Shown: positions 16,648 to 30,100, counted from the stretch's first letter. The stretch is DNA of 64,000 nucleotides from Candidatus Methylophosphatis haderslevensis (GCA_016711925.1 JADJSA010000001.1:434001-498000); one strand, 5' to 3'. A program made the numbers and translations. Notes: generated by a model from the sequence alone, not told the origin.

Positions 16648-18174
16648 CTACTGCGCGGGCGCCTGCCAGACGGTGACCTGGTTGCGGCCGCTGTTCTTCG
16701 AGGTGTACAGCGCCGCGTCTGCCCGATCGACCAGCGCATCCAGGGTCGCCGGGCCAAGCTTGAGCGTCGCCACGCCGAAGCTCGAGGTGACCTTGCCGAC
16801 GTCGGCCGAGCGTATCGATTCGGCGGCATGCGCCTCGACCGTTTCGCGCGCCCGCTCCGCCACCGCCGCCGCCTGCTCGGCCGTGGCGTTGGGCAGCACG
16901 ATGCAGAATTCCTCGCCGCCGTAGCGGCACAACACATCGCCTTCGCGCAGTTTCGAGCCGAGCGCCTTGGCCACCGCCTGGATCACCTTGTCGCCGACCG
17001 CATGGCCATGCACGTCGTTGAAGCGCTTGAAGTGGTCGATGTCGCCCATGATGCAGGAGAGTTCCGATCCGTCGCGCCTGGCCTGCTCGATCAGGTCGCC
17101 CGCCATGCGCACGAACGCCCGCCGGTTCCAGCAGCCGGTCAGCGGATCGCGCGTCGCCAACTGGCGCAGTTCCTCGTTCTGAATCGAGATCCGCTTGCGC
17201 GATTCCTCGAGTTCCTCCAGTGCCTGCTGCAACTGGTCGTTCTTGCGATGCACTTCGGTCACGTCGTCGAAGGTGACGATGCAGCCGCGCAGGCGCCCGT
17301 TGCCGTCGGCGATGCGGGCGCTGCCGACAATCGTCTCGACAGTCGTTCCGTCAGGCTGCGGAATCGACAGCGGTTCTTCTGCCACCGCCGCGGCGTCTCG
17401 CAGCGCGCGGTTCCACGGCAGCGCCTCGGACGGCCGCTCGCCGAGCGCCGCCCGCAGCCAGTCCAGTTCGGTCAGGCGCTTGCCGGTCGATGCCAGGCCG
17501 GCTTGCGGATGCAGGCCGTGAAAGGCGTCGTTGACCAGAACGATGCGCCCGCTGGTATCGAGCACCACGACGCCGTCGGCAAGCACATCGAAGGCCTTGC
17601 GCACGCGCTCGGGCACGGCGGTCGACGGATCGAGGTACTGCATGGCCCGGCGCAGGTAGAAGTAAAACAGCAGCGAGCCGGCCAGAACGAGAAAACCCAT
17701 CAGGCGCACCGTCGGATGGGCGAGCCACTCGCGGATGCCGCGCGGTGCCGCTTCCTCGAACGCAATCTCGATGTCTGCCCAATGTTCGTTGTTCGCCTTG
17801 ACCGGGATGCGCAACTGGTCGACGGTCGAGCGCCCGTCCTGCGGCGCGATCCAGAAGCGCGCGTGATCGCCCTGCTGGGCGATCAGCTTGCCGCCGGTTC
17901 TGCGGATCGCCATCGAGCGCACATCCTTGTTGCGGCTTACCACCTGCTGCAGGGTCTTGTTCAGGGCGTATTCGCTGCCGGTTTCCAGCAGCACCGCGAC
18001 CTGGATCGCCACGCTCTCGCCGACGCGCTGGCGGGCTTTCTGTTCCGCCTCGGCGCGGCTGGGCGAAAATCCGAACAGCAGGTCGCCCGCCAGCAGCATC
18101 GATACCATCAGCGCCACCAGCCCGAGGCTCAGTCGCGCGACGGCGCCCAGTCGCAGGCCCGGAATCGGATTCAC
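16648..18174 (-). CDS. Membrane diguanylate cyclase with PAS and GGEEF domains
   Basis: 508 aa from GTG 18174, which overlaps the stop of the giant adhesin gene (GTGA). There are two membrane helices (about 13-35 and 157-175) flanking a periplasmic sensor segment, a PAS-like domain (about 190-310), a short coiled coil (EELEESRKRISIQNEEL), and a GGDEF domain with active signature GGEEF (419-423). The inhibitory I-site RxxD (REGD, 410-413) is five residues ahead, so the enzyme is predicted active and product-inhibited. The translational overlap ties c-di-GMP production to the giant protein and its export genes, an arrangement that fits control of surface attachment. Confidence 0.92.
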   Translation of the reverse strand: MNPIPGLRLGAVARLSLGLVALMVSMLLAGDLLFGFSPSRAEAEQKARQRVGESVAIQVAVLLETGSEYALNKTLQQVVSRNKDVRSMAIRRTGGKLIAQQGDHARFWIAPQDGRSTVDQLRIPVKANNEHWADIEIAFEEAAPRGIREWLAHPTVRLMGFLVLAGSLLFYFYLRRAMQYLDPSTAVPERVRKAFDVLADGVVVLDTSGRIVLVNDAFHGLHPQAGLASTGKRLTELDWLRAALGERPSEALPWNRALRDAAAVAEEPLSIPQPDGTTVETIVGSARIADGNGRLRGCIVTFDDVTEVHRKNDQLQQALEELEESRKRISIQNEELRQLATRDPLTGCWNRRAFVRMAGDLIEQARRDGSELSCIMGDIDHFKRFNDVHGHAVGDKVIQAVAKALGSKLREGDVLCRYGGEEFCIVLPNATAEQAAAVAERARETVEAHAAESIRSADVGKVTSSFGVATLKLGPATLDALVDRADAALYTSKNSGRNQVTVWQAPAQ

Positions 18175-21100
18175 GGCTCGCGCCCGCCGGTCGAGGTGGC
18201 AAACACCTCTTCGGCCGCCTGATCGTCCGACCCGCCGTCCAGGTCGTCGTCGCCGTCCCAGTCCCGGTCGCCCTGGTCGTCGAGGATCGGCAGCAGATCG
18301 ATCTGGCGCCAGGCCGGTACCGAGACCATCGCGCTGGCCAGCAGTCCGCCCAGCCGCAGCGCCCACCAGACCATGCCGACGGTGAGCGACAACCCGACCG
18401 CCTCGGCCGCGCTGACGGTGATCTCGTTGACCACCACCTCCGGCGCGACCTGTTCGACCGGCGCGGGTTCGACTTCGATCGCCTGCAGCGGCGCTTCGCG
18501 GGCGGGCGCGGCGGCCTGTGCCACCGAGACCAGGCGCAGGTCGAAATCGCCGTTGTTCAGCCCCTCGGAAATCAGGATCGCGCTCTGCCGCTCGGTATCG
18601 ATCAGCGTCACCCGTGCAACGGCCGTTGCGCCCGGCTCGATGGCCGGCATCTGAACGCTGGCGGACAGAACCTGATCCAGCCCGTTGCCGCGCACGCCGG
18701 ACGCAGGCGCTTCGACCAGCGGATTGAACAGCGGCGTCTCGGCCCCGCCGCTGACCGCCGGCTGCGCCGCGGGCTTCTCGGCGGGACTGGTGGCAGGCGT
18801 CGGGCTGACCGGGGTCGCCGGCGTGGTTCCCTTGCCGCCGCCTCCGCTGTCGGTTCCACCAGTGCCGGTTCCACCGCTACCGCTTCCGCCGCTGCCGCTT
18901 CCACCACTTCCGCTTCCACCACTTCCGCTGCCGCCGCCGCTATCGGTGCCGCCGCCACCCGGAATCAGCGGGCCTTCGAACGTAACCGCGGCGAGCATCG
19001 GCTTGCTGCTCGAATCGCCGTCGCTGATCGCGACCTGGAAGGTCGGCGCCATGCCCTTGCCCGAGTGCACAAAGCGCACGCCGCCCGACTGCAGTTCGTC
19101 GAGGCTGAAACTGCTGATCGCCGCGCCGGGCCGGGCGGTCGCTTCGAACCAGCCGTTGGTGACACCACTGACGGTGAAGCGCAGGCTGGCGGAAGCGCTG
19201 TCGACATCCGAGCCCAGCACATTTGCCGTACCGAGGGTCACCGTTTCACCGAAGCGCAGGTGCAGCGTTGCCGTCTGCATGACCGGCGCATCGTCAACCG
19301 GCTGCACCGAGACGGCGACCGACGCCCCCTTGCTGGCCAGGCCGCCACTGTTTTCGACCACCAAATCCACGCTGCGCGCCAGTACCGACGGGGCTTCCGA
19401 AACCGTCTCGAAGGTAACGCTGCGAGCCACAGCCTGCACCGCCGCGCTGCTCGCCTTGGCGTTGAATGCAACGACCAGCGGCGTGCTGCCGCTCGCACCA
19501 TCCGCCCCGCCGCTCCAGGTGCCGATGACTTCGCCGCCGAAGGTCACGCTGCTGCCGCTGACGCCGATCTGGCCCGCGCCGATCCCCTGGTTGGCAATGG
19601 CAAGCCGGTCACCGGCCTCGCCGTTGAGCGAAATCGAGACCACCAGCCGGCCGCCGCCGAAACCCGACGCGTCCGGATTGCCGAGCAGCGCGTCCGGGGC
19701 GATCGCAAGCGGTTCGGCATTCTCGACGTAGAGGCCGGTTCCGGAGGGCAGATCGAGTACTGGCGCTTCCCTGACGTCGCCCACCGCCACGCGAATGTCC
19801 TGGGTGTCGCTGCCGCCCTGGCCGTCGCTGGCCGCCACCGTGACATCGTATTGATTGTCGGCGCCGGCGTCGGCTGGCATCTCGAAATCCGGTGCGTCGA
19901 GAAAACTCAGTGCGCCGGTGCGCGCATCGATGCTGAACTTCGCCGCGTCGGCGCCGCCGGCAATGCTGTAGCTGATCGTCTGCGCCGGCACATCGGTATC
20001 GGTGGCGCGCACCGTCGTCACCGCAGTGGAGTTTTCGTTGACGCCGATGGTGGCGCGCACGCCGCCGCCGTCGCTGGTAATCACCGGCGCGGTGTTGGCA
20101 ACGTCGTTGTCGCGGTTGACCAGCGCCACGTCAGCGCCGTCCAGTCCGTTGTACGCGGCATCGGCGCTGGTGGCCGGCGCGACGATCACGCTGTAGGCGA
20201 CATCGCCATCGACCGCAGCATCGTCTACACCGACCACGGTCACGATATGGGCGACGTTCCAGTTGGTCGCATCGAATTCCAGCGTTCCGATCATCACGGC
20301 ACCTTCGGTGTCGTCGCTGACGCTCAGCCCGATCCGCACGTTTGCCGTCGGCGCACTGGTCAGCACGACCGAGAACTGCGCGCTGCCGCCGGCCTCGCTG
20401 GTCGTTAGGCCGGCTACCGGCGTGACCAAGATTCCCGGCGTGCCTTCCGCGACGTTGCCGACGGCAACGCTGATCGCCTGGGAATCGCTCAGGCTGCCGT
20501 CGCTGACCTGAACGACCACGTCATAAATGTTGTCGCCGCCGGCGTCGGTCGGCGCCTCGTAGTCCGGCGCGGTGACGAAGCTGAGGACGCCGGTCGCGCC
20601 ATCGATAGCGAACTTCGCGGCATCGGCACCGCCGGCGATGCTGTAGGCCAGCGTTTGCGCCGGCGTGTCGGTGTCGCTTCCGGTTACGGTGGTCACCGCC
20701 GTGGTGTTTTCCGCGACGGTGATGCTGGCGCTGGCACCGCCGCCGTTGCTGGTGATGACCGGCGGCGTATTGCCCGGCGGCTGCACCGTGACGTCGATTG
20801 CCTGGGTGTCGCTGAAGGTTCCGTCAGACACGCTGACGATCACCTGGTAGATATTGTCGGCGTTGGAGTCGGTCGGCGTTGCGTGGCTTGGCGGCGCGAC
20901 AAAACGCAGCGCTCCGGTGCCGACGTCGATCACGAAGCGACTGGCATCGGCACCGCCGGCGATGCTGTAGGTGAGCGATTGTGCCGGCAAGTCGGCGTCG
21001 CTCGCCGTCACGGTGGTGACTGCGGATCTGTTGTTGGCCACCGCAATCGCTGCGGTTGCCCCGCCGCCGTCGCTGGAGATTGCCGGCGCAAACTCATTCA

Positions 21101-24100
21101 CCGGCAACACCCCGATGGTGAAGCCCGCCGTGCTGAAACTTGCGTCGCTGGAGGTTGCCCGCACGACGATCGCGTAGCTCGCCGCCGCCTCGCGGTCGAT
21201 CGGCCCGGCCACGCTGACCACGCCACTGGCGGCGTCGATGGCAAAGCGCCCGCCGGCATCGTTGTCCAGGCTGTAGGTGACGCTGTCCATCGCGTCCGGA
21301 TCGGCAGCCTGCGCGGTGATGCCAACCAGCGTTCCGGCAACGGCGTTCTCGGCCACCTCATTGACGGTCGGACTGGCGTCGCTGATGAAACCGACACTGC
21401 TTTCACCGACGTTGGTTACGGTGACGGCGATCGTCTGGCTGTCGACGAGCGAGCCATCCGACACTTGCACCACCACGTCATAGACGTTTTCGAGGCCCGC
21501 ATCGGTGGGGTTCTCGAAGTCCGGCGCGGCAACGAAAGTCAGCGCGCCGGTATTGGCATCGATGGCGAACCTGGCGGCATCGGCACCGCCGAAGATGCTG
21601 TAGCTCAGCGCGTCAGGCGGAAGATCGGGATCGGTCGCCGTCACGACCGTAACCGCGCCGCCGTTCTCGGCGATGCTGATCGCCGCGCTGTTGCCGCCAC
21701 CGTTGCTGGTGATTGTGGGTGCGCCGTTCTGCGGCGTCACGGTGATTGTGAAGGTGCCGCTGATCGTGCCGGCGCCATCTTCGGCGCCGTCGGCCAGGCG
21801 GAAGCCGAAACTGTCGCCGGTGGTTTCGGAGCCGTCGTGGTCATAACTCACGCGCCCGGCATCGATGTCGGCCTGGGTGAAGCTGTCGTTTGCATTCAGC
21901 ATGACGCCGTTGAGTCGCAACGTGCCGTGGGCAACATTTGCGGTTACGGTGTAGCTCAACCCGGCGCCCGCATCGTCGGGATCGCCCTCGTTTAGCATGG
22001 CAGTGGAAATGACATTGCCAAGCGAGCCTTCGCTGACCGTGAGCCCGGTATTGGCGGCAATCGCCGGTGCGTCATTGACGGCCACCAGGTTGATGTTTCG
22101 CACCACGCTCGGGCTCGAGGCGGCACCGTCACTGACGCTGAAACTGACCGTGCGCGTGAGCAGGCTCGGACTGTCACTGGCATTGGAATAGCCAACCGAT
22201 CGCAGCGCCGTCTGGTAGTCCGCCAATGTCGCGCTTCCCGACACGGTGAGCGTACCGGTGCCGGCATTCCAGTTGCCGCTGATGCCCAACTGATTCACGA
22301 AGTTCAGCACGTCCTCCCCGTTGGCGTAGTTGGACGTGATCTGTATCGTGGCGCCGGCGAGAGTCGGGCTATCGACGTCGCTTACCGTGAGGCCGCCATC
22401 GACAGCGGTCGCCGGGTCGTTTTCGGTGCAGGTCAGCGCACCGCCGGTGCCAGTGAGGATCGGCGGGTCATTGACGTTGGTGACCGCGCTGGTGTCGGCA
22501 CTGGCCACGCTCTCCGGCGTGCCCTGCCCGTCGGTGTAGCTGGCGATCACGCGCAGCGTGGCACCCACATCGGTTTGTGTGGTCGTGTAGGTGGCGCCAG
22601 TGGCACCGGCGATATCCACCCCGGCGCGCTGCCACTGGTAACTGATGGTGCCCAAGCCATCGGCATCGGCGAGCGTGTTGCTGGCGGTGAGCGTCTGGCC
22701 CTGGGTCGGGGTGGTGTCGTCGATGGTGACACTGCCGGTCGGGGCGTCGTTGACGTTGGCGACCGGTCCGACCGGCGCGCTGGTGAGCGTCTCCAGCGTG
22801 CCCCCGCCGTCGGTGTAGCTCACAACCACGCGCAGGTTGGCCCCGACATCGGCATCGCCCAGGGTGTAGGTCGACGCGGTGGCCCCGCCGATGGCGCTGC
22901 CGTCGCGGGTCCATTGGTAGCTCATGGTGCCCAGGCCATCGCCATCGCTGATGCCGCTCACGTCGGCACTTAGCGTCTGGTCTTCGGCCGGGGTGCCGCC
23001 GATCGTCGGCAGGCCGACGGGGGCGTCGTTGGCGTTGGCAACCGCGGCGGTCGCTGCGGAGGCGACGGACTCGGCGGTGCCTTGGCCGTCGGTGTAGCTG
23101 GCGATCACGCGCAGCGTGGCACCCACATCGGTTTGTGTGGTGGTGTAGGTGGCGCCGGTGGCACCGGCGATATCAACCCCGCCGCGCTGCCACTGGTAAC
23201 TCACGGTTCCCATGCCGTCGGCGTCGGCCAGGGAGTTGCTGGCCGTCAGGGTCTGCCCTTGCGTCGGAGTCGTGTCGTCGATGGTGACGCTGCCGGTCGG
23301 GGCGTCGTTGACGTTGCTGACCGCGCTGGTGTCGGCACTGGCCACGCTCTCCGGCGTGCCTTGTCCGTCGGTGTAGCTGGCGATCACGCGCAGCGTGGCC
23401 CACATCGGTTTGGGTGGTCGTGCATGTCGCGCTGGTGGCGCCGGCGATATCCAGCCCGCCGCGTTGCCACTGGTAACTGATGGTGCCCAGGCCATCCACG
23501 TCGGCCAAGGTGTTGGAGGCGGTCAGGGTCTGGCCCTGGGTGGGGGTGGTGTCGTCGATGGTCACGCTGCCGGTGGGGGCGTCGTTGGCGTTGGTGACCG
23601 CAGCGGTCGGGGCCAGGGCGACGGACTCTCGGCGGTGCCCTGGCCGTCGGTGTAGCTGGCGATCACGCGCAGCGCACCGCCAACGTCGGCCTGCTTGGTG
23701 GTGTAGGTGGCGCCGCTTGCACCGGCGATATCCACCCCACCGCGCTGCCACCGGTAACTCACGGTTCCCATGCCATCGGCGTCGGCGAGCGTGTTGCTGG
23801 CGGTGAGCGTCTGCCCTTGCGTCGGAGTCGTGTCGTCGATGGTGACGCTGCCGGTCGGGGCGTCGTTGACGTTGCTGACCGCGCTGGTGTCGGCACTGGC
23901 CACGCTCTCCGGCGTTCCCTGGCCATCGGTGTAGCTGGCGACCACGCGCAGCGCCGCGCCGACGTCCGCCTGCGTGGTCGTGTAGGTCGCACCAGTGGCG
24001 CCGGCGATATCCACCCCGCCGCGCTGCCACTGGTAACTCACGGTTCCCATGCCGTCGGCGTCGGCCAGGGAGTTGCTGGCCGTCAGGGTCTGCCCTTGCG

Positions 24101-27100
24101 TCGGAGTCGTGTCGTCGATGGTGACGCTGCCGGTGGGCAGGTCGTTGACGTTGCTGACCGCGCTGGTGTCGGCACTGGCCACGCTCTCCGGCGTTCCCTG
24201 GCCATCGGTGTAGCTGGCGATCACGCGCAGCGCAGCGCCAACGTCCGCTTGCGTGGTCGTATACGTGGCGCCGCTGGCACCGGCGATATCCACCCCGCCG
24301 CGTTGCCACTGGTAACTCACGGTTCCCATGCCGTCGGCGTCGGCCAGGGAGTTGCTGGCCGTCAGGGTCTGCCCTTGCGTCGGAGTCGTGTCGTCGATGG
24401 TGACGCTGCCGGTGGGGGCGTCGTTCAGGTTGGTGACCGCGCTGGTGTCGGCACTGGCCACGGTCTCGGGCGTGCCCTGGCCGTCGGCGTAGCTGGCGAT
24501 CACGCGCAGCACCGCGCCGACGTCGGCCTGGGTCGCGGTGTAGGTGGCGCCGGTGGCGCCGGCGATATCCACCCCGCCGCGCTGCCACTGGTAACTCACG
24601 GTTCCCATGCCGTCGGCGTCGGCCAGGGAGTTGCTGGCCGTCAGGGTCTGCCCTTGCGTCGGAGTCGTGTCGTCGATGGTGACGCTGCCGGTGGGCAGGT
24701 CGTTGACGTTGCTGACCGCGCTGGTGTCGGCACTGGCCACGCTCTCCGGCGTGCCCTGCCCGTCGGTGTAGCTGGCGATCACGCGCAGCGTGGCACCCAC
24801 ATCGGTTTGTGTGGTGGTGTAGGTGGCGCCGGTGGCACCGGCGATATCAACCCCGCCGCGCTGCCACTGGTAACTCACGGTTCCCATGCCGTCGGCGTCG
24901 GCCAGGGAGTTGCTGGCCGTCAGGGTCTGCCCTTGCGTCGGAGTCGTGTCGTCGATGGTGACGCTGCCGGTCGGGGCGTCGTTGACGTTGCTGACCGCGC
25001 TGGTGTCGGCACTGGCCACGCTCTCCGGCGTGCCTTGTCCGTCGGTGTAGCTGGCGATCACGCGCAGCGTGGCACCCACATCGGTTTGGGTGGTCGTGTA
25101 TGTCGCGCTGGTGGCGCCGGCGATATCCAGCCCGCCGCGTTGCCACTGGTAACTGATGGTGCCCAGGCCATCGGCGTCGGCGAGATTGTTCGATGCGGTC
25201 AGCGTCTGGCCCTGGGTCGGGGTGGTGTCGTCGATGGTCACGCTGCCGGTGGGGGCGTCGTTGGCGTTGGTGACCGCAGCGGTCGGGGCCGAGGCGACGG
25301 ACTCGGCGGTGCCCTGCCCGTCGGTGTAGCTGGCGATCACGCGCAGCGCACCGCCAACGTCGGCCTGCTTGGTGGTGTAGGTGGCGCCGCTTGCACCGGC
25401 GATATCCACCCCACCGCGCTGCCACCGGTAACTCACGGTTCCCATGCCATCGGCGTCGGCGAGCGTGTTGCTGGCGGTGAGCGTCTGCCCTTGCGTCGGA
25501 GTCGTGTCGTCGATGGTGACGCTGCCGGTCGGGGCGTCGTTGACGTTGCTGACCGCGCTGGTGTCGGCACTGGCCACGCTCTCCGGCGTTCCCTGGCCAT
25601 CGGTGTAGCTGGCGACCACGCGCAGCGCCGCGCCGACGTCCGCCTGCGTGGTCGTGTAGGTCGCACCAGTGGCGCCGGCGATATCAACCCCGCCGCGCTG
25701 CCACTGGTAACTGATGGTTCCCATGCCGTCGGCATCGGCCAGGAGTTGCTGGCCGTCAGGGTCTGCCCTTGCGTCGGAGTCGTGTCGTCGATGGTGACGC
25801 TGCCGGTGGGCAGGTCGTTGACGTTGCTGACCGCGCTGGTGTCGGCACTGGCCACGCTCTCCGGCGTTCCCTGGCCATCGGTGTAGCTGGCGATCACGCG
25901 CAGCGCAGCGCCAACGTCCGCTTGCGTGGTCGTGCCCACGTGGCGCCGCTGGCACCGGCGATATCCACCCCGCCGCGTTGCCACTGGTAACTCACGGTTC
26001 CCATGCCGTCGGCGTCGGCCAGGGAGTTGCTGGCCGTCAGGGTCTGCCCTTGCGTCGGAGTCGTGTCGTCGATGGTGACGCTGCCGGTGGGCAGGTCGTT
26101 GACGTTACTGACCGCGCTGGTGTCGGCACTGGCCACGGTCTCGGGCGTGCCCTGGCCGTCGGCGTAGCTGGCGATCACGCGCAGCACCGCGCCGACGTCG
26201 GCCTGGGTCGCGGTGTAGGTGGCGCCGGTGGCGCCGGCGATATCCAGCCCGCCGCGTTGCCACTGGTAACTGATGGTGCCCAGACCGTCGGCATCGGCGA
26301 GTGTGTTGCTGGCGGTGAGCGTCTGGCCTTGCGTCGGCGTGGTGTCGTCGATGGTCACCGACCCTGTCGGGGCATCGTTGACGTTGCTGACCGCGCTGGT
26401 GTCGGCACTGGCCACGCTCTCCGGCGTGCCTTGTCCGTCGGTGTAGCTGGCGATCACGCGCAGCGCCGCGCCTACGTCCGCCTGCGTGGTCGTGTAGGTC
26501 GCACCGGTGGCGCCGGCGATATCCGCCCCGCCGCGCTGCCACTGGTAGCTGATGGTGCCTAGGCCGTCGGCATCGGCGAGCGTGTTGCTGGCGGTGAGCG
26601 TCTGCCCTTGCGTCGGAGTCGTGTCGTCGATGGTGACGCTGCCGGTCGGGGCGTCGTTGACGTTGCTGACCGCGCTGGTGTCGGCACTGGCCACGCTCTC
26701 CGGCGTTCCCTGGCCATCGGTGTAGCTGGCGACTACGCGCAGCGCCGCGCCGACGTCCGCCTGCGTGGTCGTGTAGGTCGCACCAGTGGCGCCGGCGATA
26801 TCCACCCCGGCGCGCTGCCACTGGTAACTGATGGTGCCCAAGCCATCGGCGTCGGCGAGGGTGTTCGATGTGGTGAGCGTCTGCCCTTGGGTCGGCGTGG
26901 TGTCGTCGATGGTGACGCTGCCGGTCGGGGCGTCGTTGACGTTGGTGACCGCGGCGGTGTCCGCGCTGGCCACGCTCTCCGGCGTGCCCTGCCCGTCGGT
27001 GTAGCTGGCGATCACCCGCAGCACGCTTCCTACATCGGCCTGCGTCGTGGTGTAGGTCGCGCCGGCGGCACCGACGATATCGACCCCGCCACGCTGCCAC

Positions 27101-30100
27101 TGGTAGCTGATGGTGCCCAGTCCGTCGGCATCGGCAAGGGTGTTCGATGCAGTCAGCGTCTGGCCTTGCGTCGGCGTGGTGTCGTCGATGACGACGCTGC
27201 CTGTGGGCAGGTCGTTGACGTTGGCGACGGCCGCTGTCGGCACCGAGGCGACGGACTCGGCCGTGCCCTGCCCATCGGTGTAGCTGGCGACGGCGGTCAG
27301 CGTCTGGCCGACGTCGGCCTGGGTCGCGGTGTAGGTGGCGCCAGTGGCACCGACGATGTCGCCCCCGCCACGCTGCCATTGGTAGCTGATGGTGCCCAGT
27401 CCGTCGGCATCGGCAAGGGTGTTCGATGCAGTCAGCGTCTGGCCTTGCGTCGGCGTGGTGTCGTCGATGACGACGCTGCCTGTGGGCAGGTCGTTGACGT
27501 TGGCGACGGCCGCTGTCGGCACCGAGGCGACGGACTCGGCCGTGCCTTGCCCGTCGGTGTAGCTGGCGACGGCGGTCAGCGTCTGGCCGACGTCAGCCTG
27601 GGTCGCGGTGTAGGTGGCGCCAGTGGCACCGACGATGTCGACCCCGCCACGCTGCCATTGGTAGCTGATGGTGCCCAGTCCGTCGGCATCGGCGAGGGTG
27701 TTCGACGCGGTCAGCGTCTGCCCTTGGGTCGGCGTGGTGTCGTCGATGGTGACGCTGCCGGTCGGGGCGTCGTTGACGTTCGTGACCGCGCTCGTGTCGG
27801 CGCTGGCCACGCTCTCCGCCGTGCCCTGCCCGTCGGTGTAGCTGGCGATCACCCGCAGCGTGCTTCCTACGTCGGCCTGCGTGGTGGTGTAGGCGGCGCC
27901 AGTGGCACCGGCGATATCGACCCCGCCGCGCTGCCATTGGTAGCTGACGGTGCCCATGCCATCGGCGTCGGCAAGGGTGTTCGATGCGGTCAGCGTCTGG
28001 CCTTGGGTCGGCGTGGTGTCGTCGATGACGACGCTGCCGGTGGGCAGGTCGTTGACGTTGGCGACGGCCGCTGTCGGCACCGAGGCGACGGACTCGGCGG
28101 TGCCTTGTCCGTCGGTGTAGCTGGCGACGGCTGTGAGCGTCTGGCCGACGTCGGCCTGGGTCGCGGTGTAGGTGGCGCCAGTGGCGCCGACGATGTCGAC
28201 CCCGCCGCGCTGCCATTGGTAGCTGATGGTGCCCAGTCCGTCGGCATCGGCCAGGGTGTTCGATGCGGTCAGCGTCTGCCCTTGCGTCGGCGTGGTGTCG
28301 TTAATCGTGACCGACCCTGTCGGCGCGTCGTTGAGGTTGGCGACCGGGGCGGTCGGCAGCGAGGCGACGGACTCTGCGGTGCCTTGGCCGTCGGTATAGC
28401 TGGCGACGGCGGTCAGCGTCTGGCCGACGTCAGCCTGGGTCGCGGTGTAGGTGGCGCCAGTGGCACCGACGATATCCACTCCGCCGCGCTGCCATTGGTA
28501 GCTGACGGTGCCCAGTCCGTCGGCATCGGCCAGGGTGTTCGATGCGGTCAGCGTCTGCCCTTGCGTCGGCGTGGTGTCGTTAATCGTGACCGACCCTGTC
28601 GGCGCGTCGTTGACGTTGGTGACCGCCGCTGTCGGGACCGAGGCGACTGACTCGACAGCGCCCTGCCCATCGGTGTAGCTGGCGACGGCGGTCAGCGTCT
28701 GGCCGACGTCGGCTTGGGTCGTGGTGTAGGTACTGCCGGTGGCACCGGCGAGATCGACACCGCCGCGCTGCCATTGGTAGCTGACGGTTCCCAGTCCGTC
28801 GGCATCGGCGAGGGTGTTCGATGCGGTGAGCGTCTGGCCTTGCGTCGGCGTGGTGTCGTCGATGGTGACGCTGCCGGCGGGCTGATCGTTGACGTTAGTA
28901 ACCGGACCGACCGGCCCACTGGTGAGCGTCTCGAGTGTGCCCCCGCCGTCGGTGTAGCTCACCACCACGCGCAGGTTGGCGCCGACGTCGGCATCGCCCA
29001 GAGTGTAGGTCGATGCGCTGGCCCCGCCGATGGCGCTGCCGTTGCGGGTCCACTGGTAGCTGAAGAGGCCCAGGCCGTCGCCATCGCCGATGCTGCTCAC
29101 GTCGGCGCTCAGCGTCTGGTCTTCGGTCGGCGTGCCGCCGATCGTCGGCAGGCCGCTGGGCGCGTCGTTTTGCGCCACCACTGAAATCTGCTTTGACGCT
29201 GTCGCTGAGGTACCGCCGTCGCCATCAGTCAATACACCATCGACCGTGCGCGTGGCCGTCGACGGTGCATCGCCCGCAACCCAGAAGCGAATGTTGCGCA
29301 TTGCTTCCTGCACGACCGCGGCATCTGCATTGGCATTGAAGGTGATGACGAACGGCACTGCACCGATGCCGCCCGCCTCAACTCCTATCTGGGTGCCGCT
29401 GTAATAGACGCTGGTGCCGCTGACGCCGATCTGGCCGGCGCCCATGCCGGTGTTGAGGAGTTCGACACGATCGTCGGCGCTGGCGTTGACGCTGATGGCG
29501 ATGGTCAGCGTGCCACCGTCGAAGTTCGCCGAATCGAGATCGCTTGCCGTGGCCGAAGCATCGATCATCACCGCCGCCGCGCCTTCGGTGAAGCTCTTGT
29601 CCCCCTCCCCGAACGCCAGTACGGGCGGGTCGTTGATCGCCTGGACATAGACCAGCTTGATTTGTGGATTGGCCGCGCCACCGTCGCCATCGGAGAGCTC
29701 GATGTAGATTTCGCGTGTGGCGGTCGAGGGCGCGTCGCTCACGTTGTCGAACTGGATGCTCCGGTATACCTGCTGCACCGCTCCTGCACTTGCGCTGGTG
29801 TTGAACGATACAAACAAGGCATCCCCGTTCGTGCCGCCGCTGACGGTGCCGATCACCGTGCCTTCGTAAGTCACGTTGCTGCCGGAGACCCCGACCTGCC
29901 CCGGACCGGTTCCCCAGTTCCCGACCATCAATCGGTCGTCCGCGGAACCATTGGCCGTGACAGATACGATCAACACGCCGCCGTCGAAATCCGTCGAATC
30001 GGCATCGGTGATCGTGCCCGTGGCATCGATCAACTGCGGCAGGCCGCCTTCGATGAACGTCGGGTCCGGCGCGATCGGCGTGATCACTGGCCGGTCGTTG

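Noticed and set aside
23817..28650. Two long plus-strand open frames (about 680 aa each) across the Ig-like repeats, rich in His-Ala-Gln-Arg-Gly
   Set aside because: They are the antisense reading of the tandem 279-bp units. The minus frame has clear Ig-like protein sequence, and GC-rich repeats leave the opposite strand open by chance.
22473..29169. CRISPR-like regular repetition
   Set aside because: Repeat period is 279 bp with no unique spacers; units are in-frame protein domains.
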